A stretch of 64,000 nucleotides of DNA. Origin: Tuctoria greenei. Lineage: Eukaryota; Streptophyta; Magnoliopsida; Poales; Poaceae. Location of the stretch: assembly GCA_036927565.1 (NCBI GenBank), contig JAYESD010000001.1, positions 112,573,110-112,637,109 on the forward strand. The letters are read 5' to 3'. Below the pieces are notes generated by a model, which ran no database searches, was not told the origin of the DNA, and was given only the letters and a program-made list of their open reading frames with translations. Positions 31,821-42,832 of the stretch are shown one piece after another (the first letter of the stretch is position 1; each line of letters starts with the position of its first letter). A program made the translations under genes and the position numbers.

Positions 31821-33956
31821 CCCACCTCTTAAATTTAAATCTCTTTGTCACTTTTGAATCACACCCAAAACCTAGCTCGTGGATAGCAGCCACCAAGGAG
31901 GAGAAGGAGATCCCGAGCAAGAAGAAGGAGAGGAGAAAACAAAAGAGGATCAAGTGATCAAGATCTCCATCAAATTTTTGTTCTCCATCAACAAGTCATC
32001 TTCAAGTTCTCTTCATCAACCCTAGATCGTCAAGATCCAAGTGTTGTCTCCAAAACCCTTGTTTCATTGAAGTTCTAAACACCTGGTATACCTCCTACTT
32101 CCTCTTTCTCACATGAATGCAACCTCATTTCTCCAAATTCACGTCGATCTAGAAAACCCAAATTCACTGGTTCTACGTAGGGCGGACTAGTTCGACCCTA
32201 CAGCGGACTTGTCCGGCCTCTAGATTTGTTTAATAATGAATTAATTCCAATTTGATGTAATATCAACATTAATAGTAACTCATTAACTAGTTTTGCTTCG
32301 CATTTGCATTAATCGTGCATGTCATGACATATTGAGTAATATATGTGCACTTATTGATTGTAATTCTCGTCTTGTATGTTTATTGCTAGGTTTAGACGGA
32401 TTTGTGTTAGAGAGTGCTGCGGAGGACCTCCAGCACCAGGATTTTGAAGACATTGAACCAAACCAAGCTCAAGAGCAAGGCAAGTGCCCTTGATCATATT
32501 GATCCTGTTTTTACAATAAATGTTTTATTTTTAAAATTGCATGCTTGTGTCAATTTGATGGAAATTCCTATGATAGGAAGTTTACTAGCTTTCTTTAACC
32601 ACCATTGTCACCTAGCATACATGGTAGAGAGTCGGGAAGGGCTTTTTACTTTTGCTTCACTCAACTTAATTGGGATGGGAAAACAACCAAGTTACTTAAT
32701 TATAAATTATTAAGATGGTGGATAATGTATACTGATGAACATAGTTAATGGTAACATGGTAATGGGTAATCTAAGCAAGTATTGGATGGGTTGGCTGTTA
32801 TGGTGGTTTCGCTTGTTTTAGATCTAAGAACCGGTTCGTGGAGCGACCAACCAGGATTTACAGTGCCACTATGAGGCCAAGTATGGGTGCGGCATAACAG
32901 ATTAATTAGGGTATTGCTAGTATTGCACGGATCATTTTGCGCACCAACGAAGTGGAGTCAGATTGGGTTTGAATTTGTGGTGGGACTCAATGGGATCCGA
33001 ATGGCACAAGAGGGGAAGATGTGCTCGGTTGGAGATATCGCCTTCGGTGAAACCTTAGTAGATCTGTGCATGCTAGTAATCCTCATTATAAAGGCTATTT
33101 TGTGATCTCTTCGCCACACACCTAAGTAAGTGTGAGACGTCATAATAGAGGTTCCATAGTCATCAAAAGGTGATGAAATCACGAACACATGGGTAAAGTG
33201 GTACAACCTCTGTAGAGTGTCTTAAAAACTATCATGATAGCCGTGCTCCAGGTCATGAGCAATCTGAACCCTCACATGATTAGAGGGAAATTTGGGATTT
33301 GGGATGGTTTGGTTATGGTTTGGTACTGATTATGAGATGGTATTATGATTTATGACAATGGATATGGTTAATGGTAATGAGAAATCTGGATTAAGGATGA
33401 TGGTAGTGGAATATGGATTGGTATTATGATAACTACAGTGTTTATGATGGGTTTATTTCACGTACATACAATATACTGCTTTTCAAATGTTTTAATGTAC
33501 TTTTCAGCACTTATCCTTTATTATTGTCGTCATTTGCATCAGCTACATGACATATTTTCCCACACTTGCTGAGTACGACATGTACTCACTCTTGCAATTC
33601 CCTCACCAACAGTTGCAGGTCAGATTTGGGAGTATAATATTGATAATGCAGAGTTCTAGGCCGTGTCTAACGTCAGCTTGCTTGTGGTTTGATTGGAGTT
33701 GCGCCATATCCCTTTTGCTTAGCTGCATAGTTGCTTATTTAGTTTATTTCTGCTGCATTAGTTCAATCTCGTCATTAATGTTCATTAGAGCTTGTATTTG
33801 AGGATATTCTGAATTTTGTAATAAAAGTGCTTAATTAAACTTGTTCTGTTGTAATTTTCTGTATATCCTTTTGTGAATGCACTCGTTTATGTGTGTTGAA
33901 CATCCTGGGCACACACATGCGTTCACTTGGTTCTTTTCCCGGAACCGGGTGTCACA

Positions 33957-34586
33957 GCCTCAACAACCAAGGTGCCTCGGGGTCCCATCCCCTGGAAGCC
34001 AGTCAGGACCCTGTAGGATATCTTGAGGTACATAAGCTGTTGTATGCAGTGCTCGTGGCGTCAAGAAAGCTTCGCCACTACTTCCAAGCCCAAAGGATCT
34101 TAGTGGTGACCTCGTTCCCGTTGAGGGCAATGTTCCATAGCCCCAATGTGACTGGCAACATCAAAAAGTGGGTTGCAGAGCTGGCGGAGTTCAAGCTCAA
34201 CTTCTTATCGCGCCATGCGGTCAAGTGTCAGGCGCTGGCTGACTTTGTAGCTGGGTGGACACCATCCCCAATCAACCCCCGGCTAGGGCAACGGCGAGCC
34301 GAAGCTCTGGGATCCAGTGTTCATCGAGCCCCACTGGATGCTCTACTTCGATAGCTCCTCACGTAAGCAGCGGGATGGAGTCGGGGTCCTGGTCCATACG
34401 TCGACGGGGGAGCAGTTCAAGTACATAGTGTGTCTCAACTTCAAGGCTACCAACAACATGGAAGAATATAAAGCCCTCATCTTTGGGTTAAAGACCACAC
34501 TGTCTCTCAGCCTCTGCCAAAAGTTAGTCAAAGGAGACTCCCAGCTGATCATCAAGGAAGTCAGGGCGGAGTGCTGCCAAAAGACT
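33957..34586 (+). pseudogene. Tat-type gypsy RNase H fragment
   Basis: The plus strand reads KLLYAVLVASRKLRHYFQAQRI, AELAEFKLNFLSRHAVKCQALADF and then, in another frame, EPHWMLYFDSSSRKQRDGVGVLV and NNMEEYKALIFGLKT. It parallels the RNase H domains of element F (23,923-23,429) but in opposite orientation, and here the catalytic YFD is kept. It is cut on the left by LTR E and on the right by copia B at about 34,586. Confidence 0.8.
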
Positions 34587-35137
34587 TTGGTGAAGAGTGT
34601 AGTGTCCACCCTCCCGATCTTGAATCCTTGCATGATCAAGAAATCACGTAGCCATTCATACCACGCCCTAGGTGCTTGCTTGAGCCCATAGAGCGCCTTG
34701 TGCAACCTAAACACATGATTAGGATTCCTCGGATCTTCGAACCCGAGAGGTTATTCAACATAAACAAGCTCGTTAATATAACCATTAAGAAAAGCATTTT
34801 TCACATCCATTTGATAAAGCTTTATGTTATGATGTGATGCAAAAGCAAGAACCATACGCATAGCTTCTAGTCGAGCGACTGGAGCAAATGTTTCTCCAAA
34901 GTCTAGTCCTTCAACTTGTGAGAAACTTTTGGCTACAAGCCGTGCCTCGTTGCGGATCACAACGCCGTTCTCGTCTTGTTTGTTGCGGTACACCCACTTT
35001 GTTCTGATGATGTTCTTGTCCTTGGGTCGCTCCTCCAACATCCAAACTTCATTGTGGATGAAGTTGTTAAGTTATTGCATGTCCATCACCCAATTTGTAT
35101 CTTGGAGTGCTTCCTCAATGTTAGTGGGTTCTACACA
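34587..35137 (-). pseudogene. RT: copia B reverse transcriptase, 3' truncated
   Basis: 35,041-34,751 has IRTKWVYRNKQDENGVVIRN, FSQVEGLDFGETFAPVARLEA and YQMDVKNAFLNGYINELVYVE. 34,714 on has LHKALYGLKQAPRAWYEWLRDFLIMQGF and ends in VDTTLFTK at the junction. The YVDD motif and everything after it are absent. Stops lie at about 35,044 and 34,750. Confidence 0.88.
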
Positions 35138-36400
35138 TCAAACAAACGAGTAGTGCTCACAAAACGTAGCAAAATAGCGAGAACGTGTACTTACTCCTCT
35201 TGACGGACTTCCGATGATTTGATCAATCGGATGTTCCTTGGAGATGTGTCCATGCCTCATAAGTGGTTGTGAAGCACTTGGCGGTGGTGATGCGTGTTGC
35301 TCTTCTTGTGGTTGAACTTGATCATGGACTTCTTCTTCTTGTTGATGTTGTGTGGCTTGTGAATCTTGTGTCGGTAGTGTATCATCTTTTTCTTCTTCGT
35401 CAACTTGAGGTGTCATAGATGTGTTGATGTTGGAACTTGAAGCTCCCCCTTGATCATGGCTCTCCTCAACTTTAGGCTTGATGTCTCCAATGGTCATGTT
35501 CTTCATAGCTTCTCGTAGAGGCTCATCATCTACTTCATCATGACCAAAACTCTCCTCTTGGGAGCCATTAGTTTCATCAAACTCAACATCACAACTTTCC
35601 TCAACTAAATCGGAGGTTTGGTTGAATACTCGATATGCTTTTGAGTTTGATGCATAACCAAGAAAGATACCAACATCACATCTTCTTTCAAACTTACCGA
35701 GCATTTTCTTGCGGTAGATGTAGCGCTTGCACCTAGAGACTCGGAAATAGGAGATGTTGGGCTTTCTCCCAATTACGAGTTCGTACGGAGTCTTTTGAAT
35801 TAGTCGGTGTAGATAGACCCGATTTGCGGCATGGCACGCCGTGTTGATTGCTTTGGCCCAAAACTTCTCGGACGTGCCATAGTCATCAAGCATTGCTCGT
35901 GCAAGAGTGATGAGAGTCTTGTTCTTCCCTTCAACGACACCATTTTGTTGAGGAGTGTATGTGGCTAAAAATTCATGCTTCACGTCTTCACGATCACACC
36001 ACTCCCCAATGTTGTAGTTCTTTAATTCGGTGCCATTGTCACTCCGGACCTTGATGCTAGGAAGTTGAAATTCCCTTTTAGCACGGTTAGCGAAGGTCTT
36101 GAACACTTACCGAGTTTCACTCTTGTCACCTAGAAACAAAGTCCAAGCATAGCGAGAGTAGTCATCAACTATAACAAGACAATAGAGATTACCACCAAGA
36201 CTTTGATATGTGGACGGTCCGAAGAGGTCCATGTGGAGCAACTCAAGTGGCTTGGAGGTTGACACCATTGTCTTCATCGGGTGGTGTAAAGCAACTTGTT
36301 TCCCGGCTTGACAAGCGCTACAAAGCTTGTTCTTCTCAAATGTGACATCCTTCACGCCGGTCACCATCCCGAGCTTGAATGACTTCTTGAACTTGCTCAT
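35138..36400 (-). pseudogene. int: copia B integrase, nearly intact
   Basis: One frame from 36,400 to 35,138 is broken by a single TAA at 36,107-36,109. The pre-integrase CSACQAGKQ, core LLHMDLFGP (first Asp), VRSDNGTELKN (second Asp) and NGVVEGKNKTLI (Glu) are all present. The C-terminal part has PYELVIGRKPNISYFRV, GIFLGYASNSKAYRVFN and a Gln/Glu-rich hinge before RT. The catalytic set is complete, so only the stop blocks this domain. Confidence 0.9.
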
Positions 36401-36430
36401 TCCAATGTGAGCTATGCGTCGATGCCATAG

Positions 36431-36850
36431 TCAACCCAAACTCGTCTTGGTGAAAAGACAAGTGGTCAAGCTAGCATCCTTGTTGGAGAAGTCTACTAGA
36501 TAGAGATGTCCATGCTGAAACTCTTTGAAAATTAGTTCTTGGCTTGTTTCACTAGTCACAACAACATCATTCTTGCTAAAGGTGCACGTTAGTCCAAGAT
36601 CACATAATTGTGCAATAGAAAGCAAATTGAAACTAAGTGACTTAACATACAGTACATTGGAAATAGATAAATCATTTGAAATTGCAATCTTACCCAACCC
36701 AATTACCTTCCCCTTAGAGTTATCACCAAAGGTGACTTGTTCATGATTGCCGGGGTTTTCTATGGTGGTGAACATACCATCGTTGTCGGTCATGTGTTGA
36801 GTGCACCCGCTATCAAGTACCCAATGCTTTCCTCCGACTTTGTAATTCAC
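36431..36850 (-). pseudogene. pro: copia B aspartic protease
   Basis: 140 codons with HWVLDSGCTQHMTDNDGMF near the start, an intact DSG, then FNLLSIAQLCDLGLTCTF and FQHGHLYLVDF. It ends at the pre-integrase region, where a stop at about 36,430 separates it. The start is internal to a polyprotein, so the ATG listed is not meaningful. Confidence 0.85.
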
Positions 36851-36864
36851 CTACACACATGAAT

Positions 36865-38561
36865 TCATTTTTTTGATTTTAAGCACCCAAACCAACTTAG
36901 GTCCTTGTATGTGTGATACAAGCGTTTTTTGGACCCAAAGTTGCTTGGGAGCTTCCCCTTCATGCCATTCATGTCTTTGCCAATGAATCTTGCATTCACC
37001 TTGCCATCTACTTTACTCAAGAGATAATAGTGATCATTAAAGGTAGACTTGTAATTAGTAGGCAATTTTGGAGAAGGCTGGTTAGGAAGAGGATACTTCC
37101 TTGTATGGTGACCGGTGACCTCAAAATGTTGGCAATAGGAACCAACTTCCTTGATGAAGCTTGTTTTAAGCTCCGGTGAGGGCACCTTTCCTTTGTTAGG
37201 CACTGGGAAGGATCCAAGTCCTCTCTTATTGAAGGCCCTTGCTTATTGGAAGAGGATTTCTTTGTGCTTGACTTCTCCCTTAGATAGTCTTGCCACACTA
37301 GTGCGGAGACTTTCAATTTCTTCGAACAAATCCTTCTCCCTAGCATTCTCTTTCAAAGACAAAGACTTGTGCATGAAATTAGTGGCATGAGAAATAATAA
37401 ATACCTTATCATTAAGGGTTTCTTTCTTTATAATTTTCAATTCTTGATCAAGAACTTCATAAGCAAGGTTAAGTACTTGATGCTCTTGGATTAACTCATT
37501 GTGCTTTCCCAAGTGTGCTTGGTGTGCTAAGTCAAGCTCATGATGATCTAGTTTGATTTGAGCCTTATCCTCCTCAACTTGCTTGACATGAGATTTGAGG
37601 GTGTCATGCTCCTTAAGTATGCTTTCATACTTGTCAAGCAAATCGAGGTTAGCACTCTCAAACTTAGCACGAGCTTCTTCAAGAGTCTTGACCTTACTCT
37701 TTTCCCTTTTAATGATAATATGTTATTCATTTGTCAATGAAGTTAAGTCATCGGGGGAAAGATCATCATCGCTAGAGTCATCACATACCTTGGTGTTACC
37801 TTTGGCCATGAGGCACATAGGAGGTGGATGAAGAGATGAATCATCGTTGTTGGCAATGGCAAGGCGAGCCAAGCTCTCTTCTTCCGATTCACTCTCTTCA
37901 TCACTAGATTCTTCATCGGTGATCCATTCATTTGTCTCACACATGAACACCTTTTGTAGACCTTTTCTCTTCTTTGGGAAGAGTTTTGCCTTTTTGCCTT
38001 TGTCATGCTTCTTCTTCCCAAAGAATCTTGGTTTGGGCTTTTCCTCTACATCATCCTCACTATCCTCAAGCTTGCGATGCTTGCCCTTGTGGTTCTCTCT
38101 TCTTTTGTCCGATTTTGGACAATCATAGGAGATGTGGCCTTGATCACCACAATTATAGCAAGTCTTGTTGTCATATCTTCTTGGTAGAAATGCTTTCTTT
38201 TTGGGATCAAAGGTGTATCCCTTCTTGGCAATCTTGGAGTTTAAGCGAGAGAATTTTCTCATCATCAATGCAAGCTCATCATCGTCATCTTCACTTGATG
38301 CTTGCTCTTCTTCACTTGAGCTAGGCTCGACCACTTTCTTTTTCTTGAGACTTGTTTTCTTGGTGGAAGCCTTTAGAGCAATTGTCTTTGAAGATGATTT
38401 CTCCATCATCCCAAGCACACTCATCTCATGAGCGTGAATCTCTCCAATAAGTTTCGAAACTTCAATGTGATCAAGAGATTCCTTTTGAAGAATGGAGTTG
38501 ATGATATTGTACTTTGGCTTAGGAAGGAGCATAAGGATCTTGCGGTTGATGAGTCCCTTGC
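36865..38561 (-). pseudogene. gag: copia B gag, C-terminal part (after the insertion)
   Basis: Starts directly at the copia C target site with GLINRKILMLLPKPKYN, a familiar copia capsid block. It continues through SVLGMMEKSSSKTIALKAS, an acidic SSSEEEQASSEDDDD stretch and the zinc knuckle CYNCGDQGHISYDCP (about 38,160). An Asp/Glu/Lys-rich tail ends at 37,723. 37,641-37,243 is a coiled-coil linker. 37,203-36,865 has a damaged second finger (QHFEVTGHHTRKYPL) in another frame. The long linker between gag and protease is typical of SIRE-like elements. Confidence 0.8.
38557..38561. other. target duplication left of copia C
   Basis: CTTGC here against CTTGA at 49,882-49,886: four of five bases match, and the bases flank the TG...CA ends of copia C. 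Both lie in copia B gag. Confidence 0.75.
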
Positions 38562-38844
38562 TGTAAGTGCATCTAGGGTATCCCTTGTGGGTTTTGGCTA
38601 ATTGATGACAAACATATGAGATCCTTATGATTCTATTGAGATGATTGCAGGACAAACAAGTGAAACAGCTCGGTGCACACAAAAAGGTGAAAAATGGAGT
38701 GGTGTCCAAAGAGGGATACTTTGATGGAGCTTGGAAGATCAAATTAGATTTAAAATGTATAGGGAGTGTATGAAAGACACACTCCAAGAGCTCACAATTT
38801 TGCGTTGAGGTAAGGGTTTAAGATTAACCTAACTTTCACAGTGC

Positions 38845-39245
38845 ACCGGACTAGTCCGTTTCACTTTCTGGAATCTATCATATTGGGAGACCGGACTAGT
38901 CTGTGTATCCACCGGACTAGTCCGTTGAACTTTCTGGAGTCTCTCATATTGGGAGACCGGACTAGTCCGTGTGTCCACCGGACTAGTCCGTTGAACTTTC
39001 TGGAGTCTCTCATTTTGGGAGACCGGACTAGTCCGTGTGTCCGCTGGACTAGTCCGTTGAACTTTCTGGAGTCTCCCATCCGTGGAGATCGGACTAGTCC
39101 GCGGACTAGTCCGTGAACTTTCTGAAGTCCACCTTCACACAGAATCCGACTAGTACGATCTTGGACCGGACTAGTCCAGCAGACTTTCTGGACTTCAAAG
39201 TACATTGTGACCGGACAAGTCCGGACTTGCACCGGACTAGTCCGG
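38845..39245. repeat. 66-bp array of CCGGACTAGTCCG palindromes, 5' LTR of C
   Basis: The units start at 38,891, 38,957 and 39,023 (CCGGACTAGT), exactly 66 bp apart; each holds two palindromes separated by GTGTGTCCA and by TTGAACTTTCTGGAGTCT. A perfect CCGGACTAGTCCGG form recurs near the end. At about 39,090-39,112 two palindromes are back to back, a copy the 3' LTR lacks. Confidence 0.9.
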
Positions 39246-39276
39246 TGTTAGGGCTTTTAAACGGTAACTTTTTGGA

Positions 39277-39292
39277 AACCATATAAATAGAG
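39277..39292 (+). promoter_or_regulatory. TATA box of LTR C
   Basis: ACCATATAAATAGAGAATC lies about 35 bp after the last palindrome. The same box is in the 3' LTR at about 49,114-49,125. It would start the genomic RNA. Confidence 0.75.
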
Positions 39293-40045
39293 AATCTACG
39301 GTCTTCCAAACAACACACACGTCGAATATTGCTGCCACAAACCCTAGTGCTGCCACTTCGTCCCAAGAGCCTAAAACACATCTCCCCACACATCGAAAGT
39401 GCAAAAAGGAGTCATATCATTAGAACACTTGGATTCGGGATTGGGAGATCGTCGTTCCTTCGTTGCGAGCTCTTGGGGTTTGATCTTTCTACACTTTTAC
39501 TCTGCATTGTAATACATTCAAGTGTATTTGATCACCTCTTCGTTGTAATTCTCGTGGGAGCCCTCAACGTGTGAGGTTGCCCCACAAACTTAGTGATTAC
39601 CCTTGATAGTGGAATCAAGTCGGCCTTCCTGGTGACTTGAAGAGGGAAATGGTTGGAGACCCAGCTCTGTGTGAGCTTCCTCAACGAGGACGTAGATCTC
39701 GTGGTGAGATCGAACCTCGGTAAAAATTCGCTTGTCTCTTGTGCCTCATTTACTTTACTTTTCGTTCACTAGATCACTTGATTAATAAACATCAATTAAG
39801 TTGCTTATAAGTTTCTACGTGCAGTCATACAATAATCTTAAATCAAAGAGTCTGTTGTTCTCCTTTCCGCTGCTAGAAGAACCTAGTTTCCCAAATAACA
39901 CTTAATCAACTCACAAGTTTCAGCACACCGGACTAGTCCGTCTACATAACCGGACTAGTCCGGTCCATCAAGTTTTTGACGAATTTATTAAGTGTGCAGG
40001 AAATTCAAAAGGCCTATTCACCCCCCTCCCTCTAGGCCACATTCA

Positions 40046-40060
40046 ATTGGTATCAGAGCA
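40046..40060 (+). promoter_or_regulatory. primer-binding site of copia C (initiator tRNA-Met)
   Basis: ATTGGTATCAGAGC follows the LTR without a gap and is complementary to the 3' end of plant initiator tRNA-Met. Confidence 0.92.
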
Positions 40061-40099
40061 AGGTTCTCCACCAACGAGACTCACATCTCGGAGAGATCA

Positions 40100-41382
40100 A
40101 TGGCCTCTGAGAAGAACAACGATACCTCGAAGATGAACATCAATGAGGAAGAACAAGAAGCTAAAGCTTTTGATATGCTGAAAGAAAGCCCACATGATGA
40201 TGAAGAAGTGCGACAGCTAAAGGCACTCCTGAGAAAGAAACTGCTAGGACAAAAAGGAAAGGAAGAAGAGAAGACGACGATGAGTGGTCATCACGACTAC
40301 TCCCGACATCTTTACAACTACAACCGTCTCAATTCAAACAATCACTATCTCTCCATTCCTATGGGAAAGCCTCCACAGTTTGATGGAAGTGACTATACCA
40401 TGTGAAAGTACAACATGAAGATGCATCTAATATCCCCAAATCCTAGTCTGTGGCACATTTTTTGCACTGGCATAGATATGCCGGACACGGATGACGAACT
40501 CACCCTAGAACAAGAACAAGAGATTCATAGAAATGCACAAGCCGTCGTCGTGATCACGTCGTCACTAACCAGAGAGGAATTCACCAAGATCGATGGCTTA
40601 GAAAGTGCAAAAGAAATCTGGGATACACTCAAGACAGCTCACGAAGGAAATAGGTCTTTCGTGAAGCTAAAATCGAGATGCTTGAAGGAGAGTTGGGGAG
40701 ATTTGCTGTTGAAGAAGGCGAATCACCTCAAGACATGTACCACCGGATGAAGGAACTCATCAACAAAATTCGTGTCTATGGAAGTAAGAAATGGACGGAT
40801 CACGAGGTGGTCAAGAGAATGATTAGAGCCTTCATTCCAAGAAATGTTACACTTTGCTCGATGATTAGAGAAAGCCCCGGATTTCACAAAATGACTCCGG
40901 ATGAGTTATTGAGGAAGATCATAAACCATGAAATGATAGAGAAAGAGGCTCAATACGTCAAGGACTTAGCCGAACTCACCTCTTCCAAGAAGAAAGAAGT
41001 TGCTCTCAAAGCAACGTGCAAACCCAAACTTAAGGAAACTCGTGAAGACCAAGACGATGGGCATACAAGCGACAAAAGCACTGATCTTGATGATGAAGAA
41101 ATGGTACTATTTATCAAGAAGTTCAAACGCATGATGAAAAGAAGACACGACAACAATTCAAATGAAGGCAGGAGCAAGGATAAAGGAAAATCCAAGGCTC
41201 GACGCACTTGCTACAACTGCGGAGAGTATGGTCACTTCATGGTAGACTGCCCCTATGAAGAAAATAAAGAGAAGAGCGAAACAAGACCTCAAGAAAAGAA
41301 AAATTTTAGAAAAAAAAAGACAAGCCCATCAAGCTCATATTGGCAAGGAGTGATACTCAAACGACGAGTCCTCCTCCGATGA
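40100..41382 (+). pseudogene. gag: copia C gag
   Basis: The ATG at 40,100 is the first in the leader after the PBS; it gives MASEKNNDTSKMNINEEEQ. PPQFDGSDYTM precedes a TGA (40,403-40,405) where a Trp codon is expected. The frame goes on with EIWDTLKTAHEG, and shifts near 40,680-40,720 to ESPQDMYHRMKELINKIRVYG, SMIRESPGFHKMTPDELL, and the zinc knuckle CYNCGEYGHFMVDCP (about 41,210). It is the capsid/nucleocapsid protein. Two lesions inactivate it. Confidence 0.88.
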
Positions 41383-41422
41383 AGAAGAAGAGATAGCCAC
41401 TATCGCAGTCAAGAAACCTACT

Positions 41423-42187
41423 ATGAAAGCCACACTCTTCCCAATCATGGGAGGACGAGATATGAACAACCACACTTGCCTTATGGCTAAGGAATGCAAG
41501 AAAAAGGTACGACTCACTCCTCCTACACTAAATTCCTCTATTGATGACTTTGATAGCTCTAGTGATAATGAAGAAATGTTTAGAGGACTAAGTAAAATTG
41601 CTCTAAAGAAAATAGAAATGTTGTCGAACGAAATCTTTGAAAAGGAGGAACTTCTTAACCGACAAGAAGATATGCTCATCTGTGAAAGGAAGAGATATCA
41701 AGAAGTTGAAAAGCTTCTCGAGCTTTAAAGAGAGAAGAACGAGTCGCTTTAGGTTGAGCTAGCCTTGAGTAAGGAAACTTACTCAAAGCTAGAAGACCCG
41801 CATATTGCAATCAAGGAAGAAATTGCTAACTTGTCAAAAGTTAACAAGATCCTTGAGGTGCAAGTTGAGTCGCTCAAGCAAAGTGACTCCTCTTCCTCCA
41901 AGAGCTCTTCCTCCAAAGATATGAGTTCGACAACAATCGGAACTTGCACTTGCTCTAATAAGAAGAATGTTATTTCTAATACTTCAACTTCTCATAATAT
42001 GCATGCCTCTCCAAACGGCATCTTTGATAAGGAGAAGATCAAATATACACGCAGTGCATATATGGTCACTAGACCTCCTAATGTCAAAGATGGCCTTGGT
42101 TTTGACAGAAACAAACACATGTCCACTCCTAATCATGCTAAGAATAGAATTATCTTTGTTAAAGAAAAATCCCATGAATCTGATTAA
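41423..42187 (+). pseudogene. copia C gag-protease linker, coiled coil
   Basis: Two open parts, 41,423-41,728 and 41,765-42,187, in different frames. The first has NHTCLMAKECKKKVR then acidic and heptad-like sequence (LSNEIFEKEELLNRQEDML). The second has LSKVNKILEVQVESLKQ, a Ser-rich stretch, and a CTCSNKK motif; GLGFDRNKHMSTPNHAKNRIIFVKE closes it. It matches the linker of copia A (GLGFDSLAHAKE) and B. Role in the particle is not known. Confidence 0.7.
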
Positions 42188-42410
42188 CAAATATTGTTTC
42201 GTACATTTGATGCTTCATATGTTCTTATGAAAGCCAAACATGGAAAAGTCATTGCTAAATACACAGGGCCACGCCACAAGAACTTGAAAATTTGTGTGTG
42301 GGTGCCCAAAACTCTTGTGACTAACCTGAGAGGACCCAAGCAAGCTTGGGTACCTAAAACCAAAGAATAATTCTTTTTTGTAGGCTTACTCCTCCGGTGG
42401 ATCTAAATGG

Positions 42411-42821
42411 GTGCTAGATAGCGGATGCACAAATCACATGACCGGACAAAGAGGTATGTTTGTGGAGTATGAGTATAACAAGGATCCAAGTGAAGGCATA
42501 TATTTCGGAGACAACAGCCAAAGAAAGGTCCTTGGTAGAGGTAACATTGAAATATCCTCTCAACATACCTTATCTAATGTTTTACATGTAGATTCTCTAG
42601 ATTATAACCTTTTGTCAATATCTCAACTATGCGACAAAGGTTACAACTGTTTATTAACTAATGAGGGTGTGACCGTCTTTAGAAGAAGCGATGGCTCGAT
42701 TGCATTCAAGGGAATGTTGAAGGGCAAGCTTTATCTTGTTGACTTCAACAAAGATAAAGCCGAACTCAACACTTGCTTGGTTGCTTCACCAACATGGGAT
42801 GACTGTGGCATAGACGGCTAG
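42411..42821 (+). pseudogene. pro: copia C aspartic protease
   Basis: KWVLDSGCTNHMTGQRGMF begins the domain at about 42,405 with intact DSG. GNIEISSQHTLSNVLHVDSLDYNLLSISQLCDKG and KGKLYLVDFN follow. The frame is open until 42,821, and the pre-integrase part resumes in another frame at 42,833. Confidence 0.88.
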
Positions 42822-42832
42822 CCCATGTTGGG

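Larger units (their letters stand above)
31207..33956 (+). mobile_element. 3' LTR of chromovirus E, about 2.75 kb
   Basis: Starts TGTAACAACC after the purine tract and ends GGGTGTCACA; the ends form an imperfect inverted repeat (TGTRAC). The length fits Tekay/Del elements. A TATA box (TTATATAAAC, 31,808-31,817) is preceded by an array of CGGACTAGTCCG-like palindromes and followed by a leader. Part of this LTR (about 31,440-32,550) recurs at 53,990-54,860. No 5' LTR and no second target duplication are present. Confidence 0.75.
38562..40045 (+). mobile_element. 5' LTR of copia C
   Basis: 1,484 bp, TGTAAGTGCATCTAGG to GGCCACATTCA. It contains a palindrome array (38,845-39,245), a TATA box (ATATAAATAG, 39,281-39,290), a leader/U5 region, and two more palindromes near its end (39,927-39,965). 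The end abuts the primer site. Confidence 0.95.

Noticed and set aside
38845..39245. CRISPR-like array of regular palindromes
   Set aside because: The spacing is regular, but the units are palindromes within a eukaryotic LTR, the spacers are also repeated, and the same array is present in the second LTR.
40046..40060. tRNA gene suggested by TGGTATCAGAGC
   Set aside because: Only the primer-binding complement of initiator tRNA-Met is present; there is no cloverleaf. The same applies at 9,264 and 50,361.
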